Shown: positions 8,976 through 18,479, counted from the first letter of the stretch. The stretch: 64,000 nucleotides of DNA from Marinobacter excellens HL-55 (GCA_001314845.1 LJZQ01000009.1:52996-116995); one strand, 5' to 3'. Numbers and translations are program-made. The notes: generated by a model not told the origin, from the sequence alone.

Positions 8976-11251
8976 GTTTTCGGTCGTTCGCCTACTCATT
9001 GGTGCTGTTCAGTGCGATCGCCGGCGCCTGGTCGTCAACCGTCCAGGCAGCTCAGGGAGTCACCCTGGGCATATTTGCCTATCGGCCGGAGCCGGTCATT
9101 CAGCAACGCTATGCTCCTTTGGCTGACTATCTCAGCCATGAGAGTGGCCTGCCCGTGCGCTTGCTCGTGCTCAACCAGGAGGATATGAACCGAGCGTTGG
9201 CCACCAACCAGATCGACTTTTTCCTGACCAATCCCAGTCACTTTCTGGTCATCCGCAGTGATCGAAGCCTCACCGGTGTGCTGGCAACCCTGGAGCGGGA
9301 CTGGCAGGGCCAGTCGACGGGCAGTATTGGAGGGGTCATCCTGACCAGAGCCGGACGGGATGACATCAATCGGTTGGAAGATGTCCGGGGCAAAAGCATC
9401 GCCACTCCTGGCATGCATTTTCTGGGTGGTTATCAGGCGCCAGCTCTGGAGTTGATGGATGCCGGCGTAGATATTTTGAGGCATAACCGGGTGGTGCACC
9501 TGAACAGTCATGATCGGGTTATTCGTGCGGTACAGACGGGAGACACTGACATCGGCTTTATCCGGACCGGTGTTCTTGAAGAGCTGCTGTTGGGAAGCCC
9601 CGACCTGATGGCGGGTTTAAAGGTGGTCAACCAGCAGCAACTGTCTGGCTACCCATTTGTGGTATCAACCCGGCTGTACCCGGAATGGCCGTTCGTGTCT
9701 TTGCCCCACGTAGACAGCCGGGTGGTGCGCCGAATTGCCTCGGCCCTGTTCGCCCTGGAGCAGGATCACCCGGCGGCGAAAGCTGCGTACATCCGCGGTT
9801 TTTCACCGCCGGCGGACTACCAATCAGTGGAGACGCTTGCCCGCACCCTGCGCATGGCACCCTACGATCAGGTCCCCAGAGTTACCTGGCTGGACGTGCT
9901 CAACCAATACCGGGTTTGGGGCATCACCGTCGTGCTTCTGTTTATCTCGCTGATGATCACCAGTCTCTGGTTGAGCCGACAGCGGCGACAATTGGCCATC
10001 GAAGAACGCCGTCTGCGCGGGTTGATTGCCAGTTGGCCACAGCCGATGCTGATGATTCGTGACGCCGCACTGGTGGAGTGCAATCGGGCGGCGGTTGAGC
10101 TGGTCAGCTACACCTCGGAAGCGTCATTGCTTGGCAAGGGGCTTCAGGCGTTTTCTCCCCATAGCCAGCCAGACGGTACCTCTTCACTGCAAAAAATGGA
10201 TACGCTGATACGACGGGTGGGCGCTGGCGAGGTGGCCCAGTGCGAATGGTTGCTGGTGCGCTCGGATGGTTCGGAAGTCTGGGTTGATATGACCCTGGCC
10301 CCGGTTTACGAGAAAGGCCAAGAGGCGCCGTCGATCCTGTGCTCCTGGTACGACATCAATCGCCGGAAGCACGCGGAAGAACGCCAGCGGTTGGCGCTTC
10401 GGGTGTTCGAACATGCCCGGGAGGCCATATTTATCACCGATGCCCACGGCGTGGTGATGGACATTAACGAGGCTTACACCCGGATTACCGGGCGCGAGCA
10501 CCGGAGTGCCGTCGGCAGCTTGCCGCCGTTGCCCCTGGACGAAGGTAGCGCCATTCTCATCGCGGCCCGAAAACACGGGGTCTGGGCGGGTGAATTCGCC
10601 AGCCGGCATTGGGATGGTCATGCCACGATGCTGAGCCTGACCCTGAGTAGTGTGTTTGATGACCATGGTGGGCTCAGCCATTTTGTCGGTACCTTCACCG
10701 ATATTACCCAGCTCAAGGAAACCGAAAAACAGCTCCGCACCCTAGCGCATTTTGATGCACTGACTGGCCTGCCCAATCGGGTGCTGTTCTCCGACCGACT
10801 GCATCAATCTATGGCTCAGGCGCGCCGCCAGGCTTATCAGCTAGCGGTTATTTATATTGATCTGGACCACTTCAAGCCGGTCAACGATGCCTTTGGCCAT
10901 GATGCCGGTGATGGTTTATTGATCGAGCTTGCCCGGCGGATGCGGGCGACCCTGCGTGAGGAAGATACTCTCGCCAGGCTTGGCGGTGACGAGTTTGCCG
11001 TCATTGTGGTGAATGTTGCGGACGAGCCCACACTCCAGGCCTTGTTATCGCGCTTGTTGATCACTGTGTCAGAATCGGTCTGGGTGGCAGACCACAGCGT
11101 TGAAGTGTCAGCCAGTCTAGGCTATACCCTTTACCCTCAAGACATCGAGATGGATGGGGATCAGCTGTTACGCCAGGCCGATCAGGCTATGTACCACGCC
11201 AAACGGGATGGCAAGAACCGCTACTGCAAGTTTTCTGATTCCGGTACCTGA
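8972..11251 (+). CDS. Diguanylate cyclase with periplasmic PhnD-like sensor and two PAS domains
   Basis: This 759-residue protein has a signal/anchor at about 5-27, then a PhnD/phosphonate-type binding domain at about 28-300 (LGIFAYRPEPVIQQRYAPLA; FFLTNPSHFLVI; TGDTDIGFIRTGVLE). A membrane segment follows at about 315-335. Two PAS domains cover about 345-465 and 470-590. GGDEF has the active-site GGDEF at 671-675, an RxxD inhibitory site (REED) just before it, and no EAL domain. It is a predicted c-di-GMP synthase regulated by a small periplasmic ligand. The GTG start at 8972 has AGGAG six bases upstream and overlaps the preceding lipoprotein gene by 4 bases. Its 3' end overlaps the convergent Na/Pi gene by 31 bases. 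Confidence 0.92.
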   Translation: MSFRSFAYSLVLFSAIAGAWSSTVQAAQGVTLGIFAYRPEPVIQQRYAPLADYLSHESGLPVRLLVLNQEDMNRALATNQIDFFLTNPSHFLVIRSDRSLTGVLATLERDWQGQSTGSIGGVILTRAGRDDINRLEDVRGKSIATPGMHFLGGYQAPALELMDAGVDILRHNRVVHLNSHDRVIRAVQTGDTDIGFIRTGVLEELLLGSPDLMAGLKVVNQQQLSGYPFVVSTRLYPEWPFVSLPHVDSRVVRRIASALFALEQDHPAAKAAYIRGFSPPADYQSVETLARTLRMAPYDQVPRVTWLDVLNQYRVWGITVVLLFISLMITSLWLSRQRRQLAIEERRLRGLIASWPQPMLMIRDAALVECNRAAVELVSYTSEASLLGKGLQAFSPHSQPDGTSSLQKMDTLIRRVGAGEVAQCEWLLVRSDGSEVWVDMTLAPVYEKGQEAPSILCSWYDINRRKHAEERQRLALRVFEHAREAIFITDAHGVVMDINEAYTRITGREHRSAVGSLPPLPLDEGSAILIAARKHGVWAGEFASRHWDGHATMLSLTLSSVFDDHGGLSHFVGTFTDITQLKETEKQLRTLAHFDALTGLPNRVLFSDRLHQSMAQARRQAYQLAVIYIDLDHFKPVNDAFGHDAGDGLLIELARRMRATLREEDTLARLGGDEFAVIVVNVADEPTLQALLSRLLITVSESVWVADHSVEVSASLGYTLYPQDIEMDGDQLLRQADQAMYHAKRDGKNRYCKFSDSGT

Positions 11252-12840
11252 TGCCGCGCACCGTTCAGTATTTCGGTCGCTGCTTGCCAGTTCAACGCCT
11301 TGTTCCATTGGTCGTTTAGCCTCCGCACGGCGCTCAGTATATCCAGCGCCTGATCGCCCAGAGCCGTGCTGACATCCCTTCGCACCATCATCTGCAGTGT
11401 GGAGTTTTTCAGGTGTTGGTACGTGGTTTCAGCGTCGGCAAGAAGATCCGGTGCCGGACCGTCCGAGGCAACCAGTGCCCGGATGGTGTCCAGGTAGTGA
11501 GCCAGCAAGTCGGCTTGTTCAGCAAACTCAGTGCGCCGGTCCAATTCCCTGAGTGTCATCAGCCGGGACGCCAGCTCGGTTGCCTCCGCCAGATAACGGC
11601 AGGTTCGGATGCTAATGGTCAGCGCGTCCACCACGGAAAGATGCATCTTCTCCGCGCGCAGGCGACCGATGTAGTCGGTGATGGCCTGGTTCAGGCTGCG
11701 AATGGCCTCAGCCTTGGGCCGGATGTCGGATCCGGTCAGGCCTTCCCGATCCAGGCATACCCGCAGCAGGCCCCGACTATGACCAATCAGCCGTTTCATT
11801 TCCTGATCTACCGCGCCGATGGCGAGTTCCGGTGTGGTGACCAGCGTGTCGTCAAGAAACCGGGGTTCTGCGTTGTCTTCTTCTTTGCTGCGGAACAGCC
11901 GGCCGAGAAAGCGCGCAAACGGCTTGGTGAAGGGCAGCATGCATGCGGCGCCGAGCACGTTGAACAGCGTGTGGAACAACGCCAGCGATATGGCCGGATT
12001 GGCTTCCAGGTTCAATCCGTCGGTCATCAGAGCGACCAGCCACAGCATACCGGGCAGGATTAACAGGGCAATGGCGCCGGTCAGAACGTTAAACAGGATG
12101 TGGCCAATGGCCAACCGTCGCGCATTTGCGGTTGCTTTCAATGCAGACAGAGCGGCAGTGGAGGTAGAGCCCAGATTGGCCCCGATCACTGCGGCGGCAG
12201 CGTTGTCCAGGCTGATCAGGCCGCCGGCCGCGGCGGTCAGGACAATGGCCAAAGCCGCACTGGACGACTGGGTAAGGACTGTTGCCAATAACCCGAGCGC
12301 CAGGTAAGCCGCCAGGCCGTAGTCAGGGCTGATAATGCCCTCGCCGGTGAAGCCGCCGGCAAGTGATTCCAGCGCGGTCTTGAGGATCGACAAGCCCAGA
12401 AAAAACAGGGCAAAGCCGGCCAGAGCCTCACCCAAGAACTGATTCCTGGGGTTTCGGCTGATCATTTTGGCGCCGACACCTGCCGCCAGCAGCGGTAGGG
12501 CGACGGCTTCGATCTTGAAGCCAAATCCAACCAGGCTGACCAGCCAGCCGGTCATCGTGGTGCCGATGTTGGAGCCGAAAATGACGCCCAGAGATTGCGC
12601 CAGGGTCAACAGACCTGCGTTGACAAACCCAATGGTCGCGACGGTCACTGCACCGGAGTGCTGCACAATGCCGGTAATGGCAAAGCCCGCCATCAAGCCT
12701 CTCAAGGGGGTGCGGGTCCAGGTGCCCAGCAAGTGGCGCAAATGGTGGCCGGCGGCGTTTTTGAGGCCGTTGGTCATCATTTCCATGGCCAGCATGAATA
12801 GTGCCAGGCCACCCAGAATCTGGAATACCGAAGAGATCAT
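11221..12840 (-). CDS. Na+/phosphate cotransporter family protein with PhoU-like tail
   Basis: This 539-residue protein has two PNaS repeats in the membrane part (about 1-310). The second has the family QSSSA motif (191-195). The first has the altered form QHSGA (60-64), also followed by a GSNIGTT-type segment (89-95). The cytoplasmic C-terminal 200 residues are helical and PhoU-like, as in E. coli YjbB, which exports phosphate. The direction of transport is not decidable from sequence. The gene runs leftward and its last 31 bases overlap the 3' end of the convergent diguanylate cyclase gene. Upstream lies an HD-GYP gene in the same orientation, 67 bases away. Confidence 0.88.
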   Translation of the reverse strand: MISSVFQILGGLALFMLAMEMMTNGLKNAAGHHLRHLLGTWTRTPLRGLMAGFAITGIVQHSGAVTVATIGFVNAGLLTLAQSLGVIFGSNIGTTMTGWLVSLVGFGFKIEAVALPLLAAGVGAKMISRNPRNQFLGEALAGFALFFLGLSILKTALESLAGGFTGEGIISPDYGLAAYLALGLLATVLTQSSSAALAIVLTAAAGGLISLDNAAAAVIGANLGSTSTAALSALKATANARRLAIGHILFNVLTGAIALLILPGMLWLVALMTDGLNLEANPAISLALFHTLFNVLGAACMLPFTKPFARFLGRLFRSKEEDNAEPRFLDDTLVTTPELAIGAVDQEMKRLIGHSRGLLRVCLDREGLTGSDIRPKAEAIRSLNQAITDYIGRLRAEKMHLSVVDALTISIRTCRYLAEATELASRLMTLRELDRRTEFAEQADLLAHYLDTIRALVASDGPAPDLLADAETTYQHLKNSTLQMMVRRDVSTALGDQALDILSAVRRLNDQWNKALNWQAATEILNGARHQVPESENLQ

Positions 12841-12907
12841 GGTGCGGGCATCGTCGTGATGGAATTTATAAGGGCAAGCTTAGCAGAGGTGGGCGAGATA
12901 TCCGGGG

Positions 12908-14116
12908 TCAGGTCAAAAACTTGCGAACATCCAATTTGTACTCTTCCGGATCGACGGCTCGCAAAATCCGGTCCTGATTGCCCGCCCGGGCCAGGTCGAT
13001 GGTTTCGAGCGTTATGGGCAGCCGGAATTTGGTGTTATACATCACCCTGACCACTGGCAGGCGCTGATCCTGTTCATTGGTTTCGATCACCACGCCCAGG
13101 CGACCACTCTCCAGCAACACCAATGAGCCGATCGGATAGAGCCCGATGCAACGGATGAACTGTTTGACCAGATCCGGGTCCAGATGGCTGCCACTCCATT
13201 CCAGCAGTTTCTTCAGGCCCTGGGTGGGTGTCATGCCTTTGTGGTAGACCCGGTCAGCGGTGATGGCATCATACACATCGGTGATCGCGACCATGCGGCC
13301 GTACTCGGTGATCTCATCACCTTTCAGGCCTTCAGGGTAGCCGCTGCCGTCCAGTTTTTCATGATGCTGGGCAGCGGTAATGACGGTGATTTCGCCAATG
13401 CCTTCGGTACCCGCGAGAATATCCCGGGAATGCCGCGCGTGCAGCTTCATCACCTCGAATTCTTCCGGGCTCAGGCGGCCCGGTTTGTGCAGAATCTCAT
13501 CGGGTGTCAGGATCTTGCCCAGATCGTGCAGCAGCGCGCCCACGATGGTCTGATGGAGTACGTCTGCGGAAAACTTGCGGTAATTACCGAACAGCGACAT
13601 CAGCACGCTCAGATTCACCGAGTGTTCGAGCAGGTAATTGTCTTTCTCGCGGATTCGCCCCAGGCAGCTCAGGGCGTTGGCGTTGCGCAGTACCGAGTTC
13701 TGAAGCTCATCTGCCAGCTGGTGAATCGGTGCAATATCAATGGCCGCTCCCATTTTGACGTTGTTCATGAAGCTTCCAACCAGGCCCTGAGCCTGACTGT
13801 GGATGCGCTGGGCAACCACAATTTCTTCGGTCAGCGTGACTTTTGGTAAAACGCCGGGGCTCAGTTCGCCCGCGTTCTGAAGCGCCTGTTCGTTTCGGCG
13901 GTCTACCTCGGTTGCGGTTTCGGCATCCTGAGAGTCCAGCCCTTTTTCAACGTCAATGTAAACGTAGGTCACCCCCATGCGACGAATCTTGTCGATGGTG
14001 TCTTCCCGTTTGATCACCCCTCGTTTGCGTTGGGTGTTGTGGGGAATCCAGTCGTTGTTCAGGTCGGAGATGTACATGCCGACTTTCAACGCAGAAATGG
14101 GGATGCGTTTGATCAT
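12908..14116 (-). CDS. HD-GYP c-di-GMP phosphodiesterase with DUF3391 N-terminus
   Basis: This 402-residue protein has an N-terminal DUF3391 domain at about 1-130 (KRIPISALKVGMYISDL). The HD-GYP domain at about 150-330 carries the metal-binding HD pair 197-198 (ALLHDLGK), HHE at 251-253, and GYPEGL (GYP 259-261). All signature residues are present, so it should hydrolyse c-di-GMP to pGpG or GMP. It is cytoplasmic with no receiver domain, so control is probably by DUF3391 contacts or expression. The start overlaps the tatD-like gene's stop by 4 bases (ATGA). It opposes the two GGDEF enzymes in the same 11-kb region. Confidence 0.93.
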   Translation of the reverse strand: MIKRIPISALKVGMYISDLNNDWIPHNTQRKRGVIKREDTIDKIRRMGVTYVYIDVEKGLDSQDAETATEVDRRNEQALQNAGELSPGVLPKVTLTEEIVVAQRIHSQAQGLVGSFMNNVKMGAAIDIAPIHQLADELQNSVLRNANALSCLGRIREKDNYLLEHSVNLSVLMSLFGNYRKFSADVLHQTIVGALLHDLGKILTPDEILHKPGRLSPEEFEVMKLHARHSRDILAGTEGIGEITVITAAQHHEKLDGSGYPEGLKGDEITEYGRMVAITDVYDAITADRVYHKGMTPTQGLKKLLEWSGSHLDPDLVKQFIRCIGLYPIGSLVLLESGRLGVVIETNEQDQRLPVVRVMYNTKFRLPITLETIDLARAGNQDRILRAVDPEEYKLDVRKFLT

Positions 14117-14922
14117 GATTGTGTGAAAAACGTCCTGAGGCTGTTCTGGTAAGTCTGGCTGACAACCTGATCCAGCGCTAGCCCCTTCACCTCGGCAATT
14201 TTTTCGGCAACAAATGGCAGGTAGAAGGGCGCATTTTCGCGACCACGGTAGGGTACCGGGGTGAGGAAGGGCGCATCGGTTTCCAGCAGAATCTGCTCGA
14301 TTGGCGTCATGCGCACGATGTCTCGTACATTCTCCGCCTTGTTGAAACTGGTGATGCCGTTAAAACCCAGGCACCAGCCTTGATCCAGCGCGTACTGAGC
14401 CAATCCGGGGCCGGAGGTAAAGCTGTGGATCACGCCCCGGCGCTCCAGACTGTTTTCAAACTCTTTGAGAATGGTGATGGTGTCGTCGTCGGCGTCACGG
14501 CTGTGGATCACCACAGGCTGATGGTTGTCACAGGCAATCTGCAGCTGGCGCCGGAATACTTCTCGTTGTACGTCACGGTCGGCTTTATCGTAGTAGTAAT
14601 CGAGCCCGATTTCGCCGATGGCAACGATCTTCTCATCCTGGGCATGCTCGCGGATCTCGGCTTCCACCGCATCCGTATAGCTCTCAGCCTCATGGGGATG
14701 AATGCCCTGGGTACCATACAACCAGGGGGCTATGTGGCTGAGCTTGCGCACCGTCGCCAGGTTGTCCGGGGACACGGCAATGGTAATCACCCGTTCGATA
14801 TTGACGTTCCGGCTTTGCTCCAGAATATCTGCCAAGGGCTGGTCTTTCAGGTAGTCCAGATGGCAGTGGGTCTCGATGATCGGGTGATCGAATACGGGAA
14901 TCTCACGACGTTTCTTGCTCAT
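14113..14922 (-). CDS. TatD family metal-dependent hydrolase
   Basis: This 269-residue protein is a TIM-barrel amidohydrolase of the TatD type. Metal-binding signatures are visible: IIETHCHLDYL near the N-terminus, GIHPHEAE, IAIGEIGLDYYYD, VIHSRDADDD and LLETDAPFLTP. TatD proteins are 3'-5' exonucleases or deoxyribonucleases acting in DNA repair; some paralogues have unknown substrates. It is the first gene of a two-gene leftward operon with the HD-GYP protein and overlaps it by 4 bases. The physiological reason for the pairing is not known to me. Confidence 0.88.
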   Translation of the reverse strand: MSKKRREIPVFDHPIIETHCHLDYLKDQPLADILEQSRNVNIERVITIAVSPDNLATVRKLSHIAPWLYGTQGIHPHEAESYTDAVEAEIREHAQDEKIVAIGEIGLDYYYDKADRDVQREVFRRQLQIACDNHQPVVIHSRDADDDTITILKEFENSLERRGVIHSFTSGPGLAQYALDQGWCLGFNGITSFNKAENVRDIVRMTPIEQILLETDAPFLTPVPYRGRENAPFYLPFVAEKIAEVKGLALDQVVSQTYQNSLRTFFTQS

Positions 14923-15040
14923 GCCCGGCGCTATGCTCCATCACAGCCAGTAAATGGCTGCTATTCTGAGGATGTTGTCACGCCAGTCTATCAGTTTGCG
15001 TGATTGTTGGGTTGCATGGATGTAATAGGGAGTTTCCTTA

Positions 15041-15871
15041 ATGAATTATACGGCGTTCGCCCGGTCCTGGTTTCTGGACCCGAAAAAGCCAGAGTTTAAA
15101 AGTTATCCGACGCTGCTTACCGAGGATCATGAGTTGCCGGCTCTTGAAGCCAGCCTCGAAGACATAGGCGAGTATCAGCGCAGGCTCTGGGCCAACGGCA
15201 AAAAGGCTTTGTTGCTGGTGGTCCATGGCCCGGACACCAGTGGCAAGGATAGCCTGATCCGCACCCTGGCCACCTACGCCGATCCGGCGGGCTTTCATGC
15301 CTGGTCTTTCAGCCGGCCCACGGCAACGGAAGCCGCTCATGATTTTTTGTGGCGAGTGACGCCCCTGTTACCGGCATACGGCCAGATGGTGGCGTTCAAT
15401 CGCAGCCATCACGAGGGCGTGATTGGCGAGCGGGTGTGGCCGGTGCGGGAGGCTGAAAGTTATGACTGGCCGTCACGCTATCAGGCTATCTGTGATTTTG
15501 AGCGGCATTTGGTCAGCGAGGGTACCTGTGTGGTGAAGGTGTGGTTGAACGTGTCTGAAGATGAACATCGGCGGCGCTTGCTCAAACGCCTGGACAAACC
15601 CCGCAAGCGTTGGAAGTTTGATCGCTCTGATATTGACGGCTGGAAGCAGAGAGCGAGCTATCAGGCCTATGCTGAAGAGGCCCTGGCGGCCACCCATAAC
15701 GATGCCGCGCCCTGGTTTATGGTGCCTGGAGATCGCAAGCCTGAGGCCCGGGCCGTTGTTGCAGCGCTGGTGGCCGAGGTGTTAAAGACGTTGGCGCCGG
15801 ATTATCCGAAAGAACACCCGGAGGTGCTGGAGGAGTATCGGGCGCTGTTGGCGGAACACGGTGTGAGCTAA
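15041..15871 (+). CDS. Polyphosphate kinase 2 family protein (PPK2)
   Basis: This 276-residue soluble P-loop kinase has Walker A VHGPDTSGKDSLIRTL at about 61-76, where typical class III PPK2 has GMDTAGKDG, and a lid/Walker B region VAFNRSHHEGVIGERVWP. The HDFLWRVTPLLP segment is characteristic of the family. PPK2 enzymes use polyphosphate to phosphorylate AMP, ADP, GDP or other nucleotides. The motif resembles the class III (AMP/ADP) type more than class I, with substitutions at the usual second Gly of the loop and the tyrosines after FNRS. A good ribosome site AGGGAG precedes the ATG by eight bases. dadA-like follows after 12 bases, probably co-transcribed. Confidence 0.85.
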   Translation: MNYTAFARSWFLDPKKPEFKSYPTLLTEDHELPALEASLEDIGEYQRRLWANGKKALLLVVHGPDTSGKDSLIRTLATYADPAGFHAWSFSRPTATEAAHDFLWRVTPLLPAYGQMVAFNRSHHEGVIGERVWPVREAESYDWPSRYQAICDFERHLVSEGTCVVKVWLNVSEDEHRRRLLKRLDKPRKRWKFDRSDIDGWKQRASYQAYAEEALAATHNDAAPWFMVPGDRKPEARAVVAALVAEVLKTLAPDYPKEHPEVLEEYRALLAEHGVS

Positions 15872-15883
15872 CGGAGGCTGACC

Positions 15884-17155
15884 ATGCATATTATGGTTGT
15901 AGGCAGCGGCGTAGTGGGGGTAACCACGGCCTATGAGCTTGTGCGCAGAGGGCACCAGGTGACCGTATTGGAGCGCCACGCTTTAGCGGGTAACGAGACC
16001 AGCAAAGGTAACGCCGCCCAGCGCTCCTACGGAGTGGTTTACCCCTGGGCAGACCCGGCCATGGTGTTCAAAGCCTTGCCCTGGCTCTTCCAGGCATCCG
16101 GCCCGCTGAAAATGAAAATGCCACCCTCGCCAGAGGCGATCCGTTTTATGATGGCGACCTTGCGTTACGCCTGGTCGCCGGGTCTGTTTGGCTTGAACAA
16201 ACGGGCGATGTTGCGCCTGGGCGTATACAGCCGGGAGCGTTTCCTGGCGCTGGAGCAAGACCATAACCTGGGGTTTGATGGCCAGCATCTGGGTTTGTTG
16301 CACCTCGCCAGTACGCCGGAGGCCATGGAGGGGTATAAGGCAATTCATGAATTGCTTGAAGAGATGGGTATTGGCTCACGGCTACTCACGCCAGCGCAGG
16401 TGAGGGATGTTGAGCCGGGTATGACCGGCGATGGTCCTCTGTATGGCGCCATTTGTTACGATACCGACGGCACCGGTGATTGCCATCTGTTCTCCCAGGC
16501 GTTGGCGAACGTCTGTGAGCAACTGGGTGTTCACTTCCGCTATCAGGTGGACGTTGAACGCCTCATCGCCGATGATAGCCGGGTTCAGGCTGTGCAGCTG
16601 CGTACCGACGATGGCGGGCTGGAAACCCTTGAAGCCGATGCCTTTGTAATCTGTGCTGGCTGTTGGTCGGGGCAGCTGGTGAGACCATTGGGAATGGACT
16701 TGCCCATCTATCCGATCAAAGGCTACAGCATCACTGTGCCCCTGGACGACCCCTCGAAGGCGCCGGTCAGCACGGTGCATGATGATCAGTTAAAAGTCGT
16801 GTCCACTCGTTTGGGAAATCGTTTGCGGGCGACCGGGTTTGTCGAGCTGGCGGATTTCAACCGGGATATTCCGGAGACCAGGATTGCCACCATCAAGCGT
16901 TCGGTCCAGTCCCGTTTCCCGGGCTGTGCCGACCTGTCGGCAGCCGAGACCTGGACCGGCTTCCGGCCGATGACCCCCGACGGCCCGGCGATCATCGGAA
17001 AGGGCCCGCGCGACAACCTGTTCCTGAACACTGGCCACGGCACATTTGGCTGGACCCTGTCTGCGGGCAGCGCAGCCGTCATCGCGCAGGTGATCGATGG
17101 CGAGCAACCCGCCGTGCCGCTGGACCCGTTCCGGCCGAGCCGCTTTGCGGAATAA
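15884..17155 (+). CDS. dadA: D-amino acid dehydrogenase small subunit-like FAD oxidoreductase
   Basis: This 423-residue protein starts with an FAD-binding Rossmann motif (MHIMVVGSGVVGVTTAYEL), then ERHALAGNETSKGNAAQ. The C-terminal part has GFRPMTPDGPAIIG and the end motif NTGHGTFGWTLSAGSA, all typical of DadA. DadA oxidises D-amino acids, chiefly D-alanine, to 2-oxo acids and passes electrons to the respiratory chain at the inner membrane. The length is close to E. coli DadA (432). No alanine racemase (dadX) gene is adjacent. PPK2 precedes it and a methyltransferase gene follows. Confidence 0.85.
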   Translation: MHIMVVGSGVVGVTTAYELVRRGHQVTVLERHALAGNETSKGNAAQRSYGVVYPWADPAMVFKALPWLFQASGPLKMKMPPSPEAIRFMMATLRYAWSPGLFGLNKRAMLRLGVYSRERFLALEQDHNLGFDGQHLGLLHLASTPEAMEGYKAIHELLEEMGIGSRLLTPAQVRDVEPGMTGDGPLYGAICYDTDGTGDCHLFSQALANVCEQLGVHFRYQVDVERLIADDSRVQAVQLRTDDGGLETLEADAFVICAGCWSGQLVRPLGMDLPIYPIKGYSITVPLDDPSKAPVSTVHDDQLKVVSTRLGNRLRATGFVELADFNRDIPETRIATIKRSVQSRFPGCADLSAAETWTGFRPMTPDGPAIIGKGPRDNLFLNTGHGTFGWTLSAGSAAVIAQVIDGEQPAVPLDPFRPSRFAE

Positions 17156-17202
17156 CGTTGTGTTCCGGAAGGCTTGCTTCACCTCGGTTAAAGGCCTGTT
17201 TT

Positions 17203-18441
17203 ATGACATCAACTCCGGCGAGTCTTCACGACCCGGCCCCTGTCTTCAGTCATCGCTGGTGCAGAGTGAATGACTGGCTTGTCCGGCATCAGCCGTTGTG
17301 GCGCCCGGTGCCGTTCTCAGAACCCGCACCGGCGTGGCTGCGAGACTATCCGGCGCTGGCCGACTGGCTGGAAGCCATGACCGACCAGGAGTGTGACCAC
17401 TGGACAGACAGGCCAGAGGCGTTCGCTCGCGAGGCTGCTCGTTTCATATCGGATCTCGCGGAGTATGGCGAGCTGGTCGCCGTCCCGAAACTGACAACCC
17501 CTGAGAAGGCACAGGCAGCGGCATTGCCGGAAGTGAGGGCGGTGGATATGCCGGGGCGTAAACGTCTGCAGGCCGGTGCCTTTGCTGCGGCGCTGAGCCC
17601 GCTCAACGGTAACCTGGTGGACTGGTGTTGTGGCAAAGGCCATCTGGCGCGCACTTTGGCCGGGCAGGGGGCTGAATCGGTATTGGGGTTTGAGTGGAAC
17701 GCAGAGCTGGTCAATGATGGCAACCGGTTGGCACAGCACTACGGTGACCCGGTGCAGCTTTACCCGCAGGATGTGATGGCCAATGACCTGACCTGGCCCG
17801 CCGCGGGGCACGGTGTGGCCCTGCACGCTTGTGGCGATCTGCACCGCCAATTGATCCAGTCTGGCAGTGCGGCAAGGGCGACTCGCCTCTCCGTTTCTCC
17901 CTGCTGCTACCACCTGATGGCTTCAACGCAACACCGGTTGCTGTCAGAGGCGGCCCGCAACCATGCCAGGCCGCTGACGATGGATCGCAGTGCCCTCCGG
18001 CTGGCGGTGCAGGAAACGGTCACCGCCCCGGCCAGAGAGCGCAGGAAAGCCGCTGTTGTCAGCGTGTGGCGTCTGGGCTTCGATGCCTTGCAGCGTCACT
18101 TGCGTAACGTTGAAGAGTATTTGCCTGTGCCCTCTCATCCCACCCGGTTGAATACCGGTGATTTCGAGGGTTTTGGCCGGTGGGCGGCCCAGAACAAACA
18201 GCTGCCGTTGCCCGCCGGGGTGGATTGGCATTATTGGCGAACGGCAGGTGAACGCCGGTTGCTGCAGGTGCGTCGCCATGAACTTCTACGGCATCTTTTC
18301 CGGCGGCCTCTGGAGCTGTGGCTGGTGCTGGATTATGCGATGTTTCTACAAGAACAGGGCTATGAGGTGCGCCTCGGCGCCTTCTGTGAACGCTCACTGA
18401 CCCCGCGTAACCTGCTGCTGGATGCGATCAGGCCAGGTTAG
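17203..18441 (+). CDS. SAM-dependent methyltransferase (Methyltransf_32-like)
   Basis: This protein of about 412 residues has a Rossmann methyltransferase core in its middle. Motif I is LVDWCCGKGHLARTLAGQG, followed by VLGFEWNAELV. An HACGDLH segment and SVSPCCYHLM resemble the Methyltransf_32 family (GSTCD-like). The substrate is not known. I prefer the ATG at 17203 (AAAGG about eight bases upstream) to the in-frame TTG at 17158, which would add 15 poorly conserved-looking residues and almost touch the dadA stop. The gene ends six bases before a strong bidirectional terminator. Confidence 0.72.
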   Translation: MTSTPASLHDPAPVFSHRWCRVNDWLVRHQPLWRPVPFSEPAPAWLRDYPALADWLEAMTDQECDHWTDRPEAFAREAARFISDLAEYGELVAVPKLTTPEKAQAAALPEVRAVDMPGRKRLQAGAFAAALSPLNGNLVDWCCGKGHLARTLAGQGAESVLGFEWNAELVNDGNRLAQHYGDPVQLYPQDVMANDLTWPAAGHGVALHACGDLHRQLIQSGSAARATRLSVSPCCYHLMASTQHRLLSEAARNHARPLTMDRSALRLAVQETVTAPARERRKAAVVSVWRLGFDALQRHLRNVEEYLPVPSHPTRLNTGDFEGFGRWAAQNKQLPLPAGVDWHYWRTAGERRLLQVRRHELLRHLFRRPLELWLVLDYAMFLQEQGYEVRLGAFCERSLTPRNLLLDAIRPG

Positions 18442-18447
18442 CAGGCA

Positions 18448-18479
18448 AAAAATAAGGCGCCCGGAGGCGCCTTATTTTT
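18448..18479. terminator. Bidirectional Rho-independent terminator
   Basis: The palindrome AATAAGGCGCC / GGCGCCTTATT has a 4-base loop (CGGA), an A run before it and a T run after it. It sits between the convergent methyltransferase and ompA-like genes, so it can stop transcription from both sides. Confidence 0.9.

Noticed and set aside
11413..12063. 216-codon plus-strand frame inside the Na/Pi transporter gene
   Set aside because: The membrane segments and QSSSA motif on the minus strand are convincing, and the plus frame has no domain.
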